Counted from the first letter of the stretch, positions 29,302-37,674 are shown. The stretch is 64,000 nt of DNA from Gammaproteobacteria bacterium (GCA_025355645.1 JANXZG010000026.1:80054-144053); one strand, 5' to 3'. Program-made: numbers and translations. The notes: generated from the letters alone by a model not told the origin.

Positions 29302-30480
29302 ATGAATTCTCAGCTCCGTATCAAAGATCCGGCATCGGTGGCCACCGCCGTCGCCGCTGCCTGCACGCTCACGCTGGTCGCCTGTGGTGGTGGCGGGAGT
29401 GGAGGCGGTTCGATGACCACAACTCCCCCGCCCCCCGCGGGTTTCCTCGATACGGCACTGGTGTCGGATGCGCCCGGGGTGGTTGCGACGACCACGATCA
29501 TCGATTCGAACCTGCAAAATCCCTGGGGCGTTGCTTTTGCGCCGGGCAATCCGTTCTGGATATCCGACGAAGCCAATAGCGTGACTACGCTTTACACGGG
29601 TACCGGCACGGTCGTGACCAATAGCGCGAGCGGCCTCTCGACCCAGGCCGGCATCACGATTCCGCCAAATTCACTCGGCGCGCCTGCCAATCCGACCGGT
29701 CAGATCTTCAATGGCACGGGCGGCTTTGCCATCGGCGGGCAGTCGGCTATATTCATTCTGGACGGCCAGGGTGGAACGATTTCCGGTTGGAGCGGCGGGG
29801 CCGCGGCCGCGACCGCATTCGATGACACGCTCGCACACCCGGCGAGTCCGGCGGTCTACAAGGGCCTGGCGATCGGCTCGGTAGGAACTGCGAACTTTCT
29901 GTACGCCACGGATTTTCATAACAGCAAGGTCGATGTGTTCGACACCAACTTCACCGAGCCTGCCGCCATGCAGGGGCTGTTCGTAGATCCGGCACCCGTT
30001 GCAGGCTTCGCGCCGTTCGGCATCACCGCGGCAGGTACGCAGCTGTATGTCACCTACGCCATGCAGGATGCGGCTGCGCACGATGAAATGCTTGGCGCCG
30101 GCTTAGGCTACGTCGACGTGTTTGACATGAGTGGCAACTTCGTCAGTCGCTTTGCCTCACAGGGTGTACTTAATGCACCTTGGGGCGTTGCGGTGGCGCC
30201 GGCAGGATTCGGATCGCTCGCGGGCGATGTCCTGATCGGCAACTTTGGCGATGGACATATCAATGCCTTCACGACTGCCGGCGCTACCGTCGGGGCGATG
30301 GCGGCAAACAACGGCGGCACGGTGGCGATCCCGGGCCTATGGGCGCTGGTGTTCGGCAATGGGGATGCGGATAAGCCGGTGAATACGCTGTTTTACACGG
30401 CCGGATTTGCCAACCAGACCGATGGCGTGTTCGGTACCATCACGGTCTCCACGTCGACCGGCGGCGGGAACCCGTACTGA
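29302..30480 (+). CDS. TIGR03118-like secreted lipoprotein, probable beta-propeller
   Basis: A 392-residue predicted lipoprotein. GGAGGG lies five bases before the ATG. The N-terminal hydrophobic stretch ends in a lipobox (LTLVAC, Cys near residue 29), followed by a Gly/Ser-rich linker and then a domain of about 350 residues with NPWGVAFAPGNPFWISDEAN, VYKGLAIGSVGTANFLYATD and LNAPWGVAVAPAGFGSLAGD. These propeller-blade-like repeats match the TIGR03118 type found in many soil bacteria, whose function is unknown. It probably sits on the outer membrane. It converges with the subtilase gene. Confidence 0.8.
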   Translation: MNSQLRIKDPASVATAVAAACTLTLVACGGGGSGGGSMTTTPPPPAGFLDTALVSDAPGVVATTTIIDSNLQNPWGVAFAPGNPFWISDEANSVTTLYTGTGTVVTNSASGLSTQAGITIPPNSLGAPANPTGQIFNGTGGFAIGGQSAIFILDGQGGTISGWSGGAAAATAFDDTLAHPASPAVYKGLAIGSVGTANFLYATDFHNSKVDVFDTNFTEPAAMQGLFVDPAPVAGFAPFGITAAGTQLYVTYAMQDAAAHDEMLGAGLGYVDVFDMSGNFVSRFASQGVLNAPWGVAVAPAGFGSLAGDVLIGNFGDGHINAFTTAGATVGAMAANNGGTVAIPGLWALVFGNGDADKPVNTLFYTAGFANQTDGVFGTITVSTSTGGGNPY

Positions 30481-30501
30481 TTGGGAAGCAGGCCGGGTTT
30501 C

Positions 30502-31737
30502 CTACTGGCAGCGCTGGACATGATGTGACATCACGTCCAGCGCTGCGCAGACATCCGGCACGGCAGGCGGCTCGCTGCTCAGCAAAACTTCCACTTCACG
30601 CGCCGTCAGGTGACTCTGCTTTGAGCGCAGCAGCGCGATGACCCCGGAGATCTCAGCCGTGGCGAGCGAACTGCCATTGTAGAAGTCGTAATGGTCATCG
30701 GGAGCAAGCGACAGGACATCCCGGCCCGGCGCGCGGATCACGCCAGTGGTGGTGAAGTTATTCTCGATGGCGTCGACCGCGATGACGTGCGCAATATTCG
30801 TCGGAAACGCATCGCGCAGGCCGTCGGGCGGAATTGCGCCGACCACGATGATGCCGTCATCCTGCGCGCGGCGAATCAACCGCGACAGCAGTGGATCATC
30901 CGGTCCATCCAAACTCAGGTTGATGATATCGACCCGTGCCTCGATGGCGGCGGCGATCGCCTGGGCGAGGGTGAAGGTGTTGCAGGTCGCGCGCACGCCG
31001 CCGACCGCGGCGCGCCAGCAGGCCTTGTAGGCGAGCAGCGCGGCATCCGGGGCAATGCCAACGATGCCGATCCCGTTTCCAGGGACCGCACCTATAATGC
31101 CGGCCATGGCCGTGCCGTGTGCGTCTGACTGAAAGACGCCGGCATCGTTATCAACAAAATTACGTGACACCAGCGTGTTCGGCAGGTCGACATGGTGCAC
31201 CTGCACACCGGTGTCAATCACCGCGACCCGCACGCCACTGCCGCGGCTCAGTGCGTGAGCTTGCGCGACGCCGAGCTGGTCGATGTTGTGTTGCAGCTGC
31301 GCATACGGATCATTGTAGGGCAGCGTTGCGGTCTCAAAATTAAGCAGCGGCTCGACCGATTCAACGCGTGGGTCGCGGGCGAGACGGGCCATGAGCTCAA
31401 TCGGATCTGCGCCCGGCGGCAGCTCATACACCAGACAGTTCACGCCCAGCATTGCGATGGGCCAACTTGCGCTCTCGCGCAGGTGATATTCGCGCACGAG
31501 TGCCCGACCTACCGCCCGCGCGGCGCCGCCGGCCATGTAAGGCCCGGCCTGGTCGTAGCCGCGCGCGGAGGATGCGGCGCGCGTCGCAGAGGAGTTCACC
31601 GGGTTACGGATCGTCAGTACAACAAAGTTCTGCGGCGATGCGCGCGCAGCAGCCGGCAATGTTGCGCTCGGGCGCAGCGGCACGCTGGCTTGACAGGCGG
31701 CCAGGAAAAGCGCGATGAGGCAGATCAGCCCTTTCAC
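30502..31737 (-). CDS. Subtilisin-like (S8) lipoprotein protease with I9-type pro-domain and altered oxyanion hole
   Basis: A 411-residue predicted lipoprotein (lipobox LFLAAC, Cys15). An I9-like pro-region spans about 80-136, ending DPRVESVEP. The subtilase domain has catalytic Asp175 (VAVIDTGVQ), His207 (DAHGTAMAG) and Ser357 (NGSSLATAE). The oxyanion-hole Asn, normally in an AAGN-DG context after strand e6, is missing: the segment reads VVGAIPPDG (about 298-306). Activity may therefore be low or unusual. The GTG start overlaps the anti-sigma stop as GTGA, so it is co-translated with the ECF sigma and anti-sigma genes and is probably an effector or regulator of that system. Confidence 0.87.
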   Translation of the reverse strand: MKGLICLIALFLAACQASVPLRPSATLPAAARASPQNFVVLTIRNPVNSSATRAASSARGYDQAGPYMAGGAARAVGRALVREYHLRESASWPIAMLGVNCLVYELPPGADPIELMARLARDPRVESVEPLLNFETATLPYNDPYAQLQHNIDQLGVAQAHALSRGSGVRVAVIDTGVQVHHVDLPNTLVSRNFVDNDAGVFQSDAHGTAMAGIIGAVPGNGIGIVGIAPDAALLAYKACWRAAVGGVRATCNTFTLAQAIAAAIEARVDIINLSLDGPDDPLLSRLIRRAQDDGIIVVGAIPPDGLRDAFPTNIAHVIAVDAIENNFTTTGVIRAPGRDVLSLAPDDHYDFYNGSSLATAEISGVIALLRSKQSHLTAREVEVLLSSEPPAVPDVCAALDVMSHHVQRCQ

Positions 31738-32432
31738 CGCAAGGCAACCTCATCGTGCGGCGCGGGCTCGGCAAATCTGACCTGCCCATTCGCGCGCAGC
31801 GCCGCGACCGCCCGGTCCAGGCGTCCGTTCGCCTCGTGTGGATCGGTGAATGCGAGCGTATAGACCCCGGCATGGCTCGGGCCCCTGACGATACTAAGGG
31901 CATTCGCCGCGAGAAGGTCGTTCAGCGCGCCAAGCGTGGCATCGGGCGCGAAGACCGCACGAATGTGTTCACCGTCAGCCGGTGGCGTGACATCCGCAAA
32001 CAAAGTTGCGTAGCGTGGCTCCTGGTTCGCGCCCGCCTGACGATGAAACATCACGGTGCCAATGGCTCCAAGCGCAACCGCCTGGACCAGCGCGGCCGCC
32101 GCAAGCCACGGCACCGCGCTGCGGCGATGCGCCGGGATCGCAGCGGCGTGAGCAATTGCAGGCGTGCTGGCCGGGGATTCGCGCTCCAGCTCATCAATGC
32201 GCGACAACGTCCGGGCGAGCCCGGGTTGCGGCGCGTAGTCGACGCTGGATTCGGTTTTCATCAGTGCCCGGATTGCGCGCTCGTGAACTTCATCCTCGCG
32301 GCAAATCGTGCAGCGCGCGAGGTGGCGCGTGACACGCGCGGTATCGGCCGCATCGAGCCGCCCAGCCACATGCCAGGGCAGCAGGCGCGCAGCCTCTTCC
32401 TCACAACGCTCACTCTGCAGGTGATTATTCAT
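31734..32432 (-). CDS. Transmembrane zinc-finger anti-sigma factor with pro-domain-like periplasmic region
   Basis: A 232-residue protein. The N-terminal ZAS/zf-HC2 domain has H37-x3-C41-x2-C44 (RHLARCTICRED), typical of anti-sigma factors binding ECF sigmas. A single membrane segment lies at about 109-127. The periplasmic part (about 155-224) reads DATLGALNDLLAANALSIV, GPSHAGVYTLAF and ALRANGQVRFAEPA, a pattern very like the fervidolysin/I9-type pro-domains of subtilases. The start ATG at 32432 overlaps the sigma stop (ATGA), and its own stop overlaps the protease start. Confidence 0.85.
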   Translation of the reverse strand: MNNHLQSERCEEEAARLLPWHVAGRLDAADTARVTRHLARCTICREDEVHERAIRALMKTESSVDYAPQPGLARTLSRIDELERESPASTPAIAHAAAIPAHRRSAVPWLAAAALVQAVALGAIGTVMFHRQAGANQEPRYATLFADVTPPADGEHIRAVFAPDATLGALNDLLAANALSIVRGPSHAGVYTLAFTDPHEANGRLDRAVAALRANGQVRFAEPAPHDEVALR

Positions 32433-33031
32433 AGCGACTTCTCCAGACCAGGTGCCGAATCGGCCAGTATCGTCCGCAGCTTGCGCCGGGCATTGAACAT
32501 GCGCGTCTTTACGGTATTGACCGGACATTCCATGATCTCCGCCACCTCTTCGCAGGAATGGTCCATGTAATAAGTGAATTCGAGCACCAGGCGCTGCTCA
32601 AGCGGCAGTTTCGCAAGTCCCGCCGCGAGCAGCTGACGTTGTTCAAGCGCCTGTGCACTGTCACTGACGCTGCCCTCGGATTCTGCGATTTCCAGCATCA
32701 TGGCGCGCTCGTGGGTCGCGGCCCTGCGGATCATGTTCAGGGCGCGCCGGTACGCGATACCCATGATCCAGGTCGAAACCCGCGATGCATTGCGGAATTC
32801 CCCGGCGCGTTGCCATACGATCCACAACGTGTCATTGATGATTTCCTCCGCATCGGCATAGCGGTGCAGCAGGCGGGTCAGGAAGCGGGCCAGCCGCCGG
32901 TGATAGCGCAGGTACAGGTCGCGAAAAGCGTCCCTATCGCCTGCGCTGATTCGGCGCAGCAGTTCTCGTTCCAGTTCATTTGCCGCTAGTCCGGGGCCCC
33001 CGGAGTCGAAATGGAAGTCCTCGCTATTCAA
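32429..33031 (-). CDS. ECF-family RNA polymerase sigma factor
   Basis: A 200-residue ECF sigma distinct from RpoE. Region 2 includes FRDLYLRYHRRLARFLTRLL, ADAEEIINDTLWIVWQRAGEF and VSTWIMGIAYRRALNMIRR; region 4 is LPLEQRLVLEFTYYMDHSCEEVAEIMECPVNTVKTRMFNARRK in broken form, including the helix-turn-helix. The assigned start is a TTG at 33031, directly after a three-codon frame (ATG at 33043, stop at 33032) in the same phase; the ATG has the better ribosome site. It is coupled to the anti-sigma gene and then the subtilase lipoprotein. Confidence 0.9.
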   Translation of the reverse strand: MNSEDFHFDSGGPGLAANELERELLRRISAGDRDAFRDLYLRYHRRLARFLTRLLHRYADAEEIINDTLWIVWQRAGEFRNASRVSTWIMGIAYRRALNMIRRAATHERAMMLEIAESEGSVSDSAQALEQRQLLAAGLAKLPLEQRLVLEFTYYMDHSCEEVAEIMECPVNTVKTRMFNARRKLRTILADSAPGLEKSL

Positions 33032-33076
33032 TTACTTACCCATAGTTACTCGCCTGAGGATAAATTCTTACCTCGG

Positions 33077-33104
33077 TATGTACCGCGAGCCCTGCATAAG
33101 GTTC
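33077..33104 (-). promoter_or_regulatory. Candidate ECF-type promoter for the sigma/anti-sigma/subtilase operon
   Basis: Reading leftward, GAACC (33104-33100) and, 17 bases on, TACATA (33082-33077) resemble ECF autopromoters with an AAC-containing -35. It ends about 45 bases before the sigma start and just downstream of the TorF porin stop. The -10 preference of this sigma group is unknown to me. Confidence 0.4.
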
Positions 33105-33110
33105 ATGCAT

Positions 33111-33830
33111 TCAGAAGCGCCAGATCGCCGAGAGCACCCAGGTGCCATTCGCACTGGCGCCCTCGAACAGCCGATTGACCGTGGAATCAGCAAAGAACCG
33201 CGACAAGTCAAAGGTAACGCGCCGATGCACGTATTGTAAGCCAGCGTTGCCTGCCCAGTAGTGCACACCAAACAGCTTGTGCAAATCGTAGTAGCCAACG
33301 TCCGCATTCAGCGCAAAGGCCGCCGGCAGCGGCCAGCGCAGCGCGAGTTCATAGGCCACGCTCGCGCGCCGGTTCGCGACCCCCAGCGTGCTATACAGTG
33401 TACTGTCCGGCTGGTAGGAGACTGTTGCGACCACTTCATCCAGGTAACTTGCCGATAGCGCCAGCTCGTCATAGTTATAGTGAACGGGACGCGAGTCATT
33501 CAGATATTGGTAATGGGTATAGCTTAACGTCGCGTTGAACTGATCCCCGAGCGGGCGGCGTATTCCGCCGTATACATCGAGCTCAAGCGCCGCGACCCCA
33601 AAAGGGTACGGATCCACGTTGGACGCCCAGGTCCCGGCAAACCAGCCCTGCGGACTCTGGTAATTGGCGCCGAGTTGCAACGCGCCGCTGTCATAGGTCT
33701 GGGAAACGCCGCGAAAAACATAATCGGTGGTCGCGCCGACCGAGCCACTCCAAGGCCCGTCCGCGGCGCTGGCGAGCATGGGCATGGCGGCAAGCCCCAG
33801 TATCTGCAGCAATGCACCCCTCTTTCGCAT
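33111..33830 (-). CDS. TorF-family putative outer-membrane porin (Gcw_chp type)
   Basis: A 239-residue protein with a signal peptide (MRKRGALLQILGLAAMPMLASA, cleavage near residue 22). The mature part is a run of amphipathic beta strands beginning WSGSVGATTDYVFRGVSQTY and ending in WVLSAIWRF, a C-terminal aromatic typical of outer-membrane barrels. TTDYVFRGVSQ matches the Gcw_chp/TorF family. The start at 33830 is favoured because it gives a compact signal peptide; the upstream ATG at 33869 would add 13 residues. The substrate is unknown. It lies directly upstream of the ECF operon on the same strand. Confidence 0.85.
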   Translation of the reverse strand: MRKRGALLQILGLAAMPMLASAADGPWSGSVGATTDYVFRGVSQTYDSGALQLGANYQSPQGWFAGTWASNVDPYPFGVAALELDVYGGIRRPLGDQFNATLSYTHYQYLNDSRPVHYNYDELALSASYLDEVVATVSYQPDSTLYSTLGVANRRASVAYELALRWPLPAAFALNADVGYYDLHKLFGVHYWAGNAGLQYVHRRVTFDLSRFFADSTVNRLFEGASANGTWVLSAIWRF

Positions 33831-33950
33831 TGCGGCCAGTATACGGATTCCGGCCAGTACCCACCCCATTGGTCGGGGGCGCGCCTTCGAGAACCTTTCG
33901 GCCGCCTCACGTTACCCATCACCGGTATCGCATAACAAAAGGGGCATCGC

Positions 33951-35060
33951 ATGACTAAATCCACGCTTACACCTAATCAAACTCCATGGCCTACCCTAGC
34001 CGTGATCGCGCTCGCCGGCTGCCTTGGGCAAAGCACCGCGATGGCCGGGGACACAGCATTTATTCCACGCACGGTCAATTCCTCGACGGTCCCTCCCAAT
34101 GGGGATGTCAATCCTTATGGGGTCGCATTCGTGCCCGAGGGGTTTCCATCCGGCGGCGCCCTGGCCGCCGGCGATGTGCTGGTTAGCAATTTCAACAACA
34201 GTAACAATCTTCAGGGCGCGGGCACTACGATCATTCAGCTGCGGCCAACGGGATCAATCGCGCCGCCGGGCACAGCGGTCGCCTTCTTTAGCAGCACGTT
34301 GCAAGGCCTGAGCACAGCACTTGGCACGCTGCGCGCAGGGTTCGTGATCGTCGGCAATGTGCCGACCACTGACGGAACCTTTAAGACCATCGGCCAGGGC
34401 GCACTGCAGGTGCTGGATCGCAATGGCACAGTCGTGCAGACCTGGACTGATAAGCACTTCCTGGATGGTCCCTGGGATTTGACTATCGATGATCATGGCA
34501 GCTGGGCCCTGATCTTCGTCTCGGATGTCCTGAGCGGGACGGTCACGCGCCTCGAAGTTGGCGTATCTTCAACGGCTGTGTCGCTCATGAGCAAGACACT
34601 GATTGCCTCCGGCTATATGAGTGTCCCCAATAGCGCGGCGCTGGTGCTCGGGCCAACCGGGCTTGCCTATGATGCCTCCAGCGATACGCTCTATGTCGCC
34701 GCGACCGCAGACAATGTCGTTTATGCGGTTCCCCAGGCCGGGCATCGTACGAGTGCAGTCACCCTCGGCAGCGTCGTTTTCGCGGGACACGAACTGCGAG
34801 GTCCGCTCGCGCTGCGCTGGGCGACCAATGGCGACCTGCTGGCCGCCAATGGCGATGCGGTTAATGCAGGCGCGCTGCATCCGAGCGAGATCGTGGAATT
34901 CACGATCGGGGGCCATTTCGTGCGGCAATACAACGTTGACTCGAGCCCGGGCGGTGCCTTCGGCATCGATACCGTGCTCGACCCCGCAGCGCATTATAAC
35001 TATGCGGTCATCGATGACGTCACCAACAACCTTACTGTCACGCACATCGGATCGCCCTAA
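33951..35060 (+). CDS. Secreted NHL/beta-propeller-like protein
   Basis: A 369-residue exported protein. The N-terminal region (about 1-32) has a hydrophobic core and ends STAMAGD, suggesting signal peptidase I cleavage. Repeated blade-like elements follow: NPYGVAFVPEGFPSGGAL, LDGPWDLTIDDHGSWALIF, LGPTGLAYDASSDTLYVAA and LRGPLALRWATNGDLLAAN. It resembles the lipoprotein at 29302 in overall pattern but lacks a lipobox. Spacing AAGGGG-CATCGC-ATG supports the start. A strong terminator follows. The function is unknown; an extracellular or periplasmic sugar- or ligand-binding propeller is plausible. Confidence 0.78.
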   Translation: MTKSTLTPNQTPWPTLAVIALAGCLGQSTAMAGDTAFIPRTVNSSTVPPNGDVNPYGVAFVPEGFPSGGALAAGDVLVSNFNNSNNLQGAGTTIIQLRPTGSIAPPGTAVAFFSSTLQGLSTALGTLRAGFVIVGNVPTTDGTFKTIGQGALQVLDRNGTVVQTWTDKHFLDGPWDLTIDDHGSWALIFVSDVLSGTVTRLEVGVSSTAVSLMSKTLIASGYMSVPNSAALVLGPTGLAYDASSDTLYVAATADNVVYAVPQAGHRTSAVTLGSVVFAGHELRGPLALRWATNGDLLAANGDAVNAGALHPSEIVEFTIGGHFVRQYNVDSSPGGAFGIDTVLDPAAHYNYAVIDDVTNNLTVTHIGSP

Positions 35061-35087
35061 ACCAATGTGATTGTCGATAGTGCAGGC

Positions 35088-35133
35088 GCCGCACAACGGG
35101 CTGAACATTAACAGCTCGTGGTGCGGCTTTTTT
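35088..35133 (+). terminator. Strong rho-independent terminator
   Basis: The outer arms GCCGCAC (35088-35094) and GTGCGGC (35121-35127) pair perfectly, and the inner arms CGGGCTG (35097-35103) and CAGCTCG (35112-35118) pair with one G-T wobble. TTTTTT follows directly. It ends transcription of the propeller gene. The remaining bases to 35284 hold nothing else recognisable. Confidence 0.88.
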
Positions 35134-35284
35134 CCTTCCGTGTTTAGCCAGCGGTGCCGGATATGGCGCGGGCCGCCTGCAGCAGCGTTGAGCAATATAC
35201 GGCGGGCTGGGGCTTATCCGCAGCGCGACTATGCAGCCCTGGGGGGTCGCAGTCGATGCAGTCCGCCTGCTTTTTTTAAGGAAA

Positions 35285-36130
35285 TTACCCGCGTGGCGCG
35301 GCGAGCACCTGCACCCAGTAAAGCCCAGGCTTGGAAGTGTGGCCCGCCGCGAACGCAAGACCCATCTGCGAGAAACGTGGGTCCATGATATTTTCGCAAT
35401 GCCCTGGGCTATCCAGCCAGCCTTTGACGACCTCTTCGGCCGTGGTAGGGCCGTAGGCAATATTTTCGCCTACGAGTTTCTCCTGGTAGCCGATCGCGCG
35501 CACACGGTCCGCCGGGCTATGGCCCGACAAGTCCTGATGCTCGAAGTAGTCGTGCCGGGCCATATCGGTGGCATGTCCCAGCGCTACATCCCCGAGTGGG
35601 CCCGACAGGCCAACCGGCGGCGCCGGGCCTAGCGAGTGGCTGCCACAACGCGCCCCGCGCTGGCGCGCCTCATTGACGAGCTTAAGGACCCGCGCAGCCA
35701 GCACCGGCGCTTGCGCGAGGGTGGGCACAACATAGGGCAGCGCGAGCATGAGCCATTTGTCTGCGCCGCGTTGATATAGCCCCACATCGACCATCGCCAG
35801 ATCGGCGATGCCCTGGCAGCGCGAACCACGCAGTTGCTGCATCAGCGCGGAATCCGAGCCGGTCACGTGCAAGCCTTCAGATTTTTGCGCGGTGTATCCG
35901 CTTTGCTCCACGGCGCCTTGCAGCGTGGCGCCCGCGGCCCATCTCTTGGCTGCCCGGTCGAGCTTGACATCGTGATGAAGCGGATTTCTGACGGCCATCA
36001 CCGCGCCGCAACCGCCAGCGCGCAGCGTCTGCACGACCTCGATCGTATCAGCCCGCGCAATGGCCGAAATGCAGATTGCGACGAGCGCGCCTGCCAGGCA
36101 CCAGTGCGAGGTGCGAGTAAGGATCTTCAT
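35285..36130 (-). CDS. Secreted CAP-domain (SCP/PR-1-like) protein
   Basis: A 281-residue protein with a signal peptide (about 1-27, CLAGALVAICISAIARAD). Residues about 28-140 form a region of no recognised domain. The C-terminal CAP domain (about 145-278) contains LVNEARQRG, LGHATDMARHDYFEHQDLSG, VGENIAYGPTTAEEVVKGWLDSPGH and ENIMDPRFSQMGLAF, holding the conserved His and Glu residues of the CAP cavity. Bacterial CAP proteins are extracellular with mostly unknown roles. It has no operon partners. Confidence 0.88.
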   Translation of the reverse strand: MKILTRTSHWCLAGALVAICISAIARADTIEVVQTLRAGGCGAVMAVRNPLHHDVKLDRAAKRWAAGATLQGAVEQSGYTAQKSEGLHVTGSDSALMQQLRGSRCQGIADLAMVDVGLYQRGADKWLMLALPYVVPTLAQAPVLAARVLKLVNEARQRGARCGSHSLGPAPPVGLSGPLGDVALGHATDMARHDYFEHQDLSGHSPADRVRAIGYQEKLVGENIAYGPTTAEEVVKGWLDSPGHCENIMDPRFSQMGLAFAAGHTSKPGLYWVQVLAAPRG

Positions 36131-36217
36131 TAACCACGCTCCGGCTTAACCACTTGGTAACAGAACGCCAGGGTGGCGCGCCGGATGACCGTCATGGGCG
36201 GAACCGCATCACAATTG

Positions 36218-36676
36218 TTACTGTGCGGCGGGGTCGGCGTCTACGTATATCGCAATTCCCCGGCCGCTCTTGGCATATACCATGTCACTGCTGCTGAAAC
36301 CCACGCCTACCGACCCATGGCCGCCGGACAGGCCTGTTCCGACGCCGACGCCGCCCGATCCTATCTCCTGATCGCCTACATCCTACAACAGGATGCCATT
36401 GGCGCCGAGTTTCGCCGCCTCACCCTTGAGTCGCTTAATGACCGCATCGATCTTTCCCTGCGCGGTGATCGACAGCGAGTGCCTGCTCGAGGTGTCGAGG
36501 ATCGCGATCTGTTCATACTTTGCTTGCGGCGGATGCAGGTATAGCTGCACCTGGTCCGCGGATATCTCCGGGCGCACCTTGCCAACGATGACATGCGAAG
36601 TCACGCAAGCGCCCGCAAGCACCGTGATTGCGGCGACAGCGACGCGAATGATTCCGGAAAAATCGGGTTGGGCCAC
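36218..36676 (-). pseudogene. Small lipoprotein gene interrupted by an in-frame amber codon
   Basis: From the GTG at 36676 (GAGGA seven bases upstream) the frame encodes a lipoprotein with lipobox LAGAC, then VRPEISADQVQLYLHPP, YEQIAILDTSS and KGEAAKLGANGILL. It stops at TAG (36385-36383). In the same frame translation resumes at once as DVGDQEIGSGGVGVGTGLSG, ending GRGIAIYVDADPAAQ before TAA at 36220-36218. The resumed part completes what looks like a conserved family pattern (GANGxLL-Q-x-GDQ ... GIAIYV), where Gln (CAG) is expected at the stop. A single C-to-T change explains it. Alternatives are sequencing error or amber read-through. Confidence 0.72.
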
Positions 36677-36753
36677 AGTTACATCCTCGCAGTTGACCGA
36701 ATAGGCGCAGCTGTCATTATGGCGGCCCTGCGTCGCGAGTACCAATTCCTGCC

Positions 36754-37674
36754 ATGACTCCTCTGCATATCCAGACGCCGCTGATTGAATCCCGCGCGCT
36801 TGCGCAAGCGCGGCAGACGGTACTACTGAAGCTTGAGGCACTGCAACCTCCAGGCTCGTTCAAGATCCGTGGCATCGGGCTCGCCTGCCAGGAGCACATT
36901 CGCCGGGGCGCGAAACGCTTGATCTGCTCATCCGGCGGCAACGCGGGCATCGCGGTGGCTTATGCCGGACACCGTCTCGGTGTGCCAGTCGTGGTAGTGG
37001 TCCCTGAGACCACAACCGCAAGAGCCCGGGCACTGATCAAATCCGAACAGGCCGAACTCATAATTCATGGCGCCTCCTGGCACGACGCGAACGAACGCGC
37101 AAAATCGATGGTTACAGCCACCGATGCATTTCTGCATCCTTTCGATGATCCGTTGTTGTGGCAGGGACACTCCACGATGATCGATGAGGTGGCGGCAGCC
37201 GGAGTGAGGCCCGATGCGGTGATCTTGTCGGTCGGTGGTGGTGGATTGCTCTGCGGTGTCCTCGAAGGCATGCACCGCCACGGCTGGCGCGATGCGCCGG
37301 TCATCGCCGTGGAGACGATTGGGGCAGACGCTTTTTTCCAGTCGATCCAGGCCGGTGCGCGCATCGAGTTAAAAGAGATCACCAGCATCGCGACATCCCT
37401 AGGCGCGCGACAGGTTTGTGAGCAGGCGTTCGATTGGTCGCAGCGGCACCCGATACGTTCCATCGTGGTCCCGGACCGCTCTGCGGTGTCAGCGTGCCTG
37501 CGGTTTTTGCTCGACCACCGGATCCTGGTGGAGCCCGCCTGCGGTGCCGCGCTAGCAGCCCTGTACGAAAACGTCCCGCAGATAGCCGGGTTCAAGTCTA
37601 TTTTGGTCATCGTGTGTGGTGGCGCGACCGCCACGATGGAACAACTCCCGTCCTGGGCCGCGCAGGTGCACTGA
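36754..37674 (+). CDS. PLP-dependent serine/threonine dehydratase-like enzyme
   Basis: A 306-residue fold-type II PLP enzyme. The Schiff-base Lys is in GSFKIRGIG (near residue 37), the substrate loop is SSGGNAGIAVAYAG, the phosphate-binding loop SVGGGGLLCGV, and the C-terminal VIVCGGATAT holds the residue facing the pyridine nitrogen. The compact size and missing regulatory domain resemble mammalian-type L-serine/L-threonine dehydratase, which deaminates serine to pyruvate. Other beta-replacing activities cannot be excluded. Its stop is followed with no gap by the GTG of a glycoside hydrolase gene, so the two are probably co-translated. Confidence 0.87.
   Translation: MTPLHIQTPLIESRALAQARQTVLLKLEALQPPGSFKIRGIGLACQEHIRRGAKRLICSSGGNAGIAVAYAGHRLGVPVVVVVPETTTARARALIKSEQAELIIHGASWHDANERAKSMVTATDAFLHPFDDPLLWQGHSTMIDEVAAAGVRPDAVILSVGGGGLLCGVLEGMHRHGWRDAPVIAVETIGADAFFQSIQAGARIELKEITSIATSLGARQVCEQAFDWSQRHPIRSIVVPDRSAVSACLRFLLDHRILVEPACGAALAALYENVPQIAGFKSILVIVCGGATATMEQLPSWAAQVH

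Noticed and set aside
29166..29303. 46-residue N-terminal extension of the cupin protein
   Set aside because: The ATG at 29165 has a good Shine-Dalgarno and begins the cupin-like sequence; the extension shows no motif.
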